Source of the DNA: Nitrospira sp.
GTDB taxonomy: Bacteria; Nitrospirota; Nitrospiria; Nitrospirales; Nitrospiraceae
Assembly (NCBI GenBank): GCA_005116795.1
Contig: SWDL01000176.1
Coordinates: 1 to 9,798, forward strand
Length of the DNA: 9,798 nt
Direction of reading: 5' to 3'
The position numbers were made by a program, and so were the translations under genes. Positions 6,365 to 9,798 of the stretch are shown here, piece after piece. Every line of letters starts with the position of its first letter. Position 1 is the stretch's first letter. The notes under the pieces are model-generated. The model was not told the origin of the DNA. It searched no databases and saw only the letters and a program-made list of their open reading frames with translations.

Positions 6365-8129
6365 CCATCTTCCTCCCTTCTGGGCCATACGGCGGCAAGG
6401 TCATCAACCGCGCGTCATCCACCGGCCCCCCGACCGTGAAATGATAGAGCGACTGAAACGAGCGATCGGCGATCCCCAGGATCTGGTGTACCGGATCATC
6501 GAAGAAGCAGCCGATGCCTGTCCCACGCACCCCGGCTGCTTCGGCTTCGAGATACAGGACTTGCCCGATGAGGCCCGTTTCCCAGAAAAGCCGGCGATAC
6601 CACCAGGGGCCTTTCTCGCGAACGGTGGATTCAAACTCGGCGATCATGCCGAGCGAGAAGGCGCCGTCCGCCGCGATCTCTTGATGACAGCTCACCTGAG
6701 CAGCCACCCGCTTAGCATCGCCCTCTGCCAGACGATAGAGCGGCAACTCGAATGGGCAGTCGGACGGCCGCACCCAGTCGAACTCCCGCCGGCAGGCCTG
6801 GCGCAACACCGGCTCACGCATCGCATCCCGCACCAGCAGATAGAGCCCCGGCGTCAGCCCCGCCACGCGATGGACGAACAATCCCAGGTGCACCTGCGCC
6901 TCCCACGGAAGCGCATCCCATGGCACCGGGCGCTCTGAGACCGCTCGGTCACAACGGGGCATCGTACGACTCAGTATGCGATAGAAGGCCTCACCTGAGA
7001 GCGCGGTCTTCCCGTCCAGCGCCACCGCACTGCGTCGTTGGTGAATGACCTGCCCGGCAGTGGGAGCGGTCATCGGCCCCTGGTCAGGGGTCCGTGGAAC
7101 GGGGTGCGGTAACGGAGACACGACCATCATCCCCTGCACGGATTCCGATCTCCACGAGGCCGCGGCCACCTCATCGATGATCTCCCACGGAATCGGGCTT
7201 TCGCGGCTCAACCGATTGGCCTGCCCGGACCAGCTTGCGTCAACGAATCGGCGCGCCGCCTGTGATTCGAACGCCAACGGCAGGTGAGCGCCTTGAGTCG
7301 GAGCACGCCGTTCGTCCGTTTCCGTTGACCAGATCAGCGCCACACAATCCGGATGTTCCCGTTCGGCGTCGACGTAGTCCCCGACACGATCGATCCCGAC
7401 TAGATGGGCCATCGTGTCGTCATCCGTTCCGTCCAGGAGCGCCAGATTCCAGCCCAGCGTGGCCGCCGAAATCCGCATCGTGCCGATCGCATGCCCGACG
7501 TCGTGCTGGCAATAGCGAAAGGCCCGCTCGCCGTATTTCCAGGCCTCTCGCCAATGGATCGAGGTCAACCCCACCAAGAACGCGCCCGGAGGGTAGGCCT
7601 GCATCATGTCCCTGTAGCGAACCGGATCGCCGACCATCCGACGCTCCAGCGCATGCTCTTTGGCTGCGTAGTGATACACCCCAGGCGCCTCGGATAATCC
7701 GGGCACAGCACCCATCACGAGATAGCCCTCAGTGGGATGGAGATTGCCGCTGGACGGATTGCTGCGCAAGGCCCATCGGTTGCCGCCATATTCTTTCCAC
7801 GCCGTGAGGCTCAACGCATATTCAAAGAATCGCGACAGGGAGGCTCGGGTGAGGGACTGAGGAGGGATCAGACCTCGCCCATAGAGCCTGTCATAGGCGG
7901 GGGATCGCGGGTCCGCCTCTGCACTCAACAGCGGCAGGGAGATGACAGCGGCGCCCTGGTAGCGTCGAAAGGGATCGGGCTGGTTGGCCCAATCCATGTA
8001 TCCGAGCGCCCGGGCATAGCGATCGAACCGGTGCTTGGTCTCTTCGTGGTAGTGGAAGACCCGGGCGAGCCGGTCCTCACGCGAGGCGTTCGCTGCATGA
8101 AGTTGCTGCGCCGTATCCGGTGAAGCCAT
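6342..8129 (-). CDS. Two-domain SagB/ThcOx-type nitroreductase-family oxidoreductase
   Basis: FMN-dependent, cytoplasmic (no signal peptide or membrane segment). Numbered from the ATG at 8129 the protein has 595 residues and two nitroreductase-fold halves. The N-terminal half (~25-300) opens with VFHYHEETKHRFDRYARALG and contains LRSNPSSGNLHPTEGYLV at ~121-138 and HDVGHAIGTMRISAATLGW at ~209-227. The C-terminal half (~360-575) has HQRRSAVALDG, then YRRLFWETGLIGQVLYLEA at ~511-529 and GTGIGCFFDD at ~536-545, the usual SagB signatures. SagB-family enzymes oxidise azolines to azoles in ribosomal peptide natural products, but long two-domain members also occur without such a cluster; no YcaO protein or precursor is visible here, so the substrate is unknown. 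An upstream GTG at 8201 would add 24 residues, but those look non-homologous. No ribosome binding site precedes the ATG; the bases there are a pyrimidine tract. The C-terminal residues are encoded by a hexanucleotide repeat. Confidence is high for family, low for function. Confidence 0.9.
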   Translation of the reverse strand: MASPDTAQQLHAANASREDRLARVFHYHEETKHRFDRYARALGYMDWANQPDPFRRYQGAAVISLPLLSAEADPRSPAYDRLYGRGLIPPQSLTRASLSRFFEYALSLTAWKEYGGNRWALRSNPSSGNLHPTEGYLVMGAVPGLSEAPGVYHYAAKEHALERRMVGDPVRYRDMMQAYPPGAFLVGLTSIHWREAWKYGERAFRYCQHDVGHAIGTMRISAATLGWNLALLDGTDDDTMAHLVGIDRVGDYVDAEREHPDCVALIWSTETDERRAPTQGAHLPLAFESQAARRFVDASWSGQANRLSRESPIPWEIIDEVAAASWRSESVQGMMVVSPLPHPVPRTPDQGPMTAPTAGQVIHQRRSAVALDGKTALSGEAFYRILSRTMPRCDRAVSERPVPWDALPWEAQVHLGLFVHRVAGLTPGLYLLVRDAMREPVLRQACRREFDWVRPSDCPFELPLYRLAEGDAKRVAAQVSCHQEIAADGAFSLGMIAEFESTVREKGPWWYRRLFWETGLIGQVLYLEAEAAGVRGTGIGCFFDDPVHQILGIADRSFQSLYHFTVGGPVDDARLMTLPPYGPEGRKMASPSPEP

Positions 8130-8142
8130 AGGAGAGGAGGTC

Positions 8143-8172
8143 AGTCTACCGGGGCGATCCCTCACTTGTAAA
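8143..8172 (-). promoter_or_regulatory. Predicted sigma70-type promoter of the SagB-like gene
   Basis: On the minus strand, TTTACA (8167-8172, five of six bases) lies 18 bp from TAGACT (8143-8148, four of six). Transcription would begin about six bases before the ATG at 8129, leaving almost no leader. Confidence 0.45.
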
Positions 8173-8184
8173 CCGCGGTTGACC
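8167..8184. promoter_or_regulatory. Palindrome covering both divergent -35 boxes (putative operator)
   Basis: TGTAAACCGCGGTTGACC contains the perfect 10-bp palindrome AACCGCGGTT (8171-8180), and the dyad continues with GT/AC at 8168-8169 and 8182-8183, so 14 of 16 bases are symmetric. It sits exactly between, and overlaps, the two outward-facing -35 elements, a typical position for a shared operator. Confidence 0.45.
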
Positions 8185-8208
8185 CGCGCAGGAGGCCCCA
8201 CGTAGAGT
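8179..8208 (+). promoter_or_regulatory. Predicted sigma70-type promoter of the acidic protein gene
   Basis: TTGACC (8179-8184, five of six) and TAGAGT (8203-8208, four of six) are separated by 18 bp. The predicted start near 8215 leaves a ~16-base leader that contains the GGAG ribosome binding site at 8217-8220. Confidence 0.45.
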
Positions 8209-8230
8209 CACCCAACGGAGTCCACGACGA

Positions 8231-8665
8231 ATGAATTTCGATCCTGCATTGGCCGCTCGAGAAGCTCTGGCGCGGGCGCTCAGTTCCGGCGAGCTCGAGT
8301 CTGATACCGACGCGGCTGAAGAAGCCGATGAGACGTTCTCGTCCTCGGCCGACCAGGAAGCCTCTGCCGCCTACCGCTGTCTCCATGACATCGGCAGCCG
8401 GCGCCCGCAGGCCATCGAATTCTGCGAGTACTTGATCTACATCACCTGGCAGCAAGTCACGGAGGTCACCGTCGCCCGCTACTTCCACATGGGGTCGGAT
8501 CTCTGTGACCACTATCTGGCGCTGACTCGGAACGGCGTCGCACCCGCGACCCCGCAGAGCCTGGAACAGGTCATGGCCTTGCGCGAGTCCTACCGGGCGG
8601 GATTGGGATTGGATGAGGACGATGAGGATGACTACCGCGCGGACACGGTGAAGGGCGGTGACTAA
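8231..8665 (+). CDS. Hypothetical acidic protein, 144 aa
   Basis: I do not recognise this family. It is a soluble protein with no signal or membrane segment. An acidic, low-complexity N-terminal region (~1-45, rich in Ala, Glu, Asp, Ser) precedes a compact helical core (~46-125), and an acidic cluster (DEDDEDDY, ~128-135) follows. The core carries three Cys (50, 65, 92) and three His (52, 86, 94), including Cys50-Leu-His52 and Cys92-Asp-His94, spacing that could bind metal, but this is only a suggestion. The ATG at 8231 has GGAG at 8217-8220, ten bases upstream. It is divergent from the SagB-like gene with facing promoters and is convergent with RNase HI: its TAA (8663-8665) overlaps that gene's stop. 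The shared upstream region hints at co-regulation with the oxidoreductase. Codon usage and composition resemble its neighbours. Confidence 0.75.
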   Translation: MNFDPALAAREALARALSSGELESDTDAAEEADETFSSSADQEASAAYRCLHDIGSRRPQAIEFCEYLIYITWQQVTEVTVARYFHMGSDLCDHYLALTRNGVAPATPQSLEQVMALRESYRAGLGLDEDDEDDYRADTVKGGD

Positions 8666-9285
8666 CGCTCGCGGCGCCGCCCGTGCCGGACCATCTGCGA
8701 ACCGGCTGCCGCTTGGGCAAGCTGATCGGCCCGTTCATTTTCAGGATGGCCGTCATGGCCACGCACCCATCGCCAGGAGACCTGGTGGAGGGCCGCCAGC
8801 CGATCGAGATCCTTCCAGAGATCCAGATTGGCTTTGCGCTTCCAACCCTCGGTCATCGTCTTGATCAGCAGTTGCGAATCCGAGTAAATCACAACCTGCC
8901 GAGGTTGGGCCGGGAGCGACTTCAGCGCCTCAATCGCCGCGGTCAGTTCCATGCGATTGTTGGTGGTGTCCGGCTCCCCTCCCGAATCTTCCGACGTGCC
9001 ATGCCGATCCTGCTTCAGGTAGGCCCAGCCGCCCGGCCCCGGATTGCCCAAACAGCTCCCGTCCGTATAGAAGGTGATGCGATTCATGGGGTCGCGATCG
9101 ACGACCGGGTGGGCCTTCGTGGTCTTGGCCGGTCGTCGGACGACATAGGCCTGCGCCGGTCCTGGCGCGTCGGCTTTCACCGCCAGCACAGCCCCATCCG
9201 GCAGGTCGAGTATGGGCAGATAGATCTGCCCGTCGACGTCGAAGGGTTCGTTGGATGGCTGGCCTGGCTTCCCGTCGTCGGTCAT
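8662..9285 (-). CDS. rnhA: Ribonuclease HI with N-terminal extension
   Basis: Cytoplasmic endonuclease that cuts the RNA strand of RNA-DNA hybrids (R-loops, Okazaki primers). Numbered from the ATG at 9285 (207 aa), the RNase H fold starts at ~68: FYTDGSCLGNPGPGGWAYL with Asp75, TTNNRMELTAAIEAL with Glu113, IYSDSQLL with Asp136, and WVRGHDGHPENERADQLA with His177 and Asp187. The four carboxylates and the histidine of the E. coli enzyme are all present. The first ~66 residues (YLPILDLPDGAVLAVKAD ... AYVVRR) are not part of the RNase H fold and do not resemble the eukaryotic hybrid-binding domain by eye. AAGGG at 9296-9300, ten bases upstream, supports the start at 9285. An internal ATG at 9087 would give the bare domain but has no ribosome binding site. 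A longer frame to 9357 adds unlikely sequence. It is divergent from the TPR gene (105 bp) and its TAG (8662-8664) overlaps the stop of the acidic protein gene. Confidence 0.93.
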   Translation of the reverse strand: MTDDGKPGQPSNEPFDVDGQIYLPILDLPDGAVLAVKADAPGPAQAYVVRRPAKTTKAHPVVDRDPMNRITFYTDGSCLGNPGPGGWAYLKQDRHGTSEDSGGEPDTTNNRMELTAAIEALKSLPAQPRQVVIYSDSQLLIKTMTEGWKRKANLDLWKDLDRLAALHQVSWRWVRGHDGHPENERADQLAQAAAGSQMVRHGRRRER

Positions 9286-9328
9286 GAGGGAGATACCCTT
9301 GCGGCCCCAACCTACCAGGGTCCGGCGA

Positions 9329-9357
9329 TTGACACAAGCGGCCCGATCGGATTTCAT
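9329..9357 (+). promoter_or_regulatory. Predicted sigma70-type promoter of the TPR gene
   Basis: A perfect TTGACA (9329-9334) is followed after 17 bp by TTTCAT (9352-9357, four of six). The predicted transcription start near 9364 leaves a ~27-base leader with the GGAG ribosome binding site at 9381-9384. Confidence 0.5.
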
Positions 9358-9390
9358 GGGCCAGCAGGCTGTTCATCGCCGGAGATCGAC

Positions 9391-9798
9391 ATGGCCGGAG
9401 ACGCCGCACATCGGGGACGAATCTTTCTTCATCGAGGCGATCTGACCCAGGCTCGCCAGTGCTACGAAACGGCCGTGTCCGAAGATCGCGCAAGGGGCGA
9501 CGACCGCGCCCTCTCGGATTCGTTGGGCAATCTCGGTAATGTCTGCGCCATGCTCGGCGAGGTCGAGACCGCCGAAGGTTGCTACCGGGAAGCCTTGGAC
9601 CTACAGCGACAACGAGAAGACCGGACCGCCATCGGGCAGACGCTGACGAACCTTGGGAACTTACACGCCGATTCCGGCCGCCACGAACGGGCACGGTCCT
9701 ATTACCTGGAAGCCTGCGACCTCCTCGAAGCCACACAGGACCAGCGGGCGCTCGGCATCCTCTACTCGAATCTGGCGCTACAAGACAGCGCCCTGGGT
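9391..9798 (+). CDS. Tetratricopeptide-repeat (TPR) protein, 3'-truncated by window edge
   Basis: The first 136 residues of a protein-protein interaction scaffold; the frame is open at the right edge. At least three TPR units with a 40-residue period are visible: helices around AAHRGRIFLHRGDLTQARQCY (~5-25), SLGNLGNVCAMLGEVETAEG (~44-63) and TLTNLGNLHADSGRHERARS (~84-103), and a fourth begins at ~123 (ILYSNLAL). The 40-residue spacing, with a loop such as QREDRTA between units, is the extended TPR type found in Rapsyn/LGN-like and bacterial scaffold or regulatory proteins. There is no signal peptide, so it is probably cytoplasmic. The ATG at 9391 was chosen for its good ribosome binding site, GGAG at 9381-9384 with six-base spacing, and the promoter just upstream, although the frame stays open further upstream. 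What lies after the repeats, and so the role, cannot be seen. It is divergent from RNase HI. Confidence 0.85.
   Translation, partial: MAGDAAHRGRIFLHRGDLTQARQCYETAVSEDRARGDDRALSDSLGNLGNVCAMLGEVETAEGCYREALDLQRQREDRTAIGQTLTNLGNLHADSGRHERARSYYLEACDLLEATQDQRALGILYSNLALQDSALG

Noticed and set aside
6173..6388. 71-residue minus-strand frame with an HLHLNLNLSLHLH stretch
   Set aside because: Overlaps the end of the SagB-like gene and the start of the lipoprotein gene; the periodic stretch is just the hexanucleotide repeat in another frame.
9251..9445. Short plus-strand frame overlapping the TPR start
   Set aside because: Ends inside the TPR gene in a different frame; the TPR frame has the ribosome binding site and clear repeats.

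Overview
This is a GC-rich bacterial window with six intact or window-truncated main genes, one small lipoprotein gene and one decayed recombinase fragment. Gene content and style suggest a Nitrospira-like bacterium (Nitrospirota): an HME-type RND metal pump, a DHH-CBS-poly(A)-polymerase fusion, a long two-domain SagB-type nitroreductase, a glycine-zipper lipoprotein ending in a short Cys-containing tail, and a 6-bp degenerate repeat running past a stop codon. The taxonomic call is inference from protein style; there is no rRNA or other marker here.

Layout: (1) positions 2-2878, plus strand, most of a CzcA/CusA-family inner-membrane efflux transporter whose first ~100 residues lie left of the window; its periplasmic and outer-membrane partners are presumably upstream. 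(2) 2895-5543, minus strand, convergent with the pump and only 16 bp away: a large fusion of DHH/DHHA1 phosphoesterase, two CBS domains and a tRNA nucleotidyltransferase/poly(A) polymerase. It probably starts at a GTG six bases after an extended -10 box, so its mRNA may be leaderless. (3) 5544-5789 is an accessory scar: it holds a ~48-residue remnant of a tyrosine recombinase that most resembles an integron integrase, without its C-terminal catalytic part. (4) 5790-6203, minus, a glycine-zipper lipoprotein. (5) 6342-8129, minus, a two-domain SagB/ThcOx-like FMN oxidoreductase with no YcaO cyclodehydratase or evident precursor peptide nearby. (6) 8231-8665, plus, an unrecognised acidic protein, divergent from the oxidoreductase. 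The two share a compact intergenic region where a near-perfect palindrome covers both -35 boxes. (7) 8662-9285, minus, RNase HI with a ~66-residue N-terminal extension; its stop codon overlaps that of the acidic protein. (8) 9391-9798, plus, the start of a TPR protein that runs off the right edge.

The genes do not form one pathway. The pump exports metal ions, and the fusion enzyme and RNase HI belong to RNA/DNA-hybrid metabolism. The oxidoreductase and acidic protein look co-regulated through their shared promoter region. The observations most worth a second look are the integrase remnant, the symmetric divergent promoter, the orphan SagB-like enzyme, the possible leaderless starts and the hexanucleotide repeat that supplies a stop codon. 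I see no CRISPR array, tRNA, rRNA, attC site or complete mobile element, and nothing that clearly amounts to an undescribed system.
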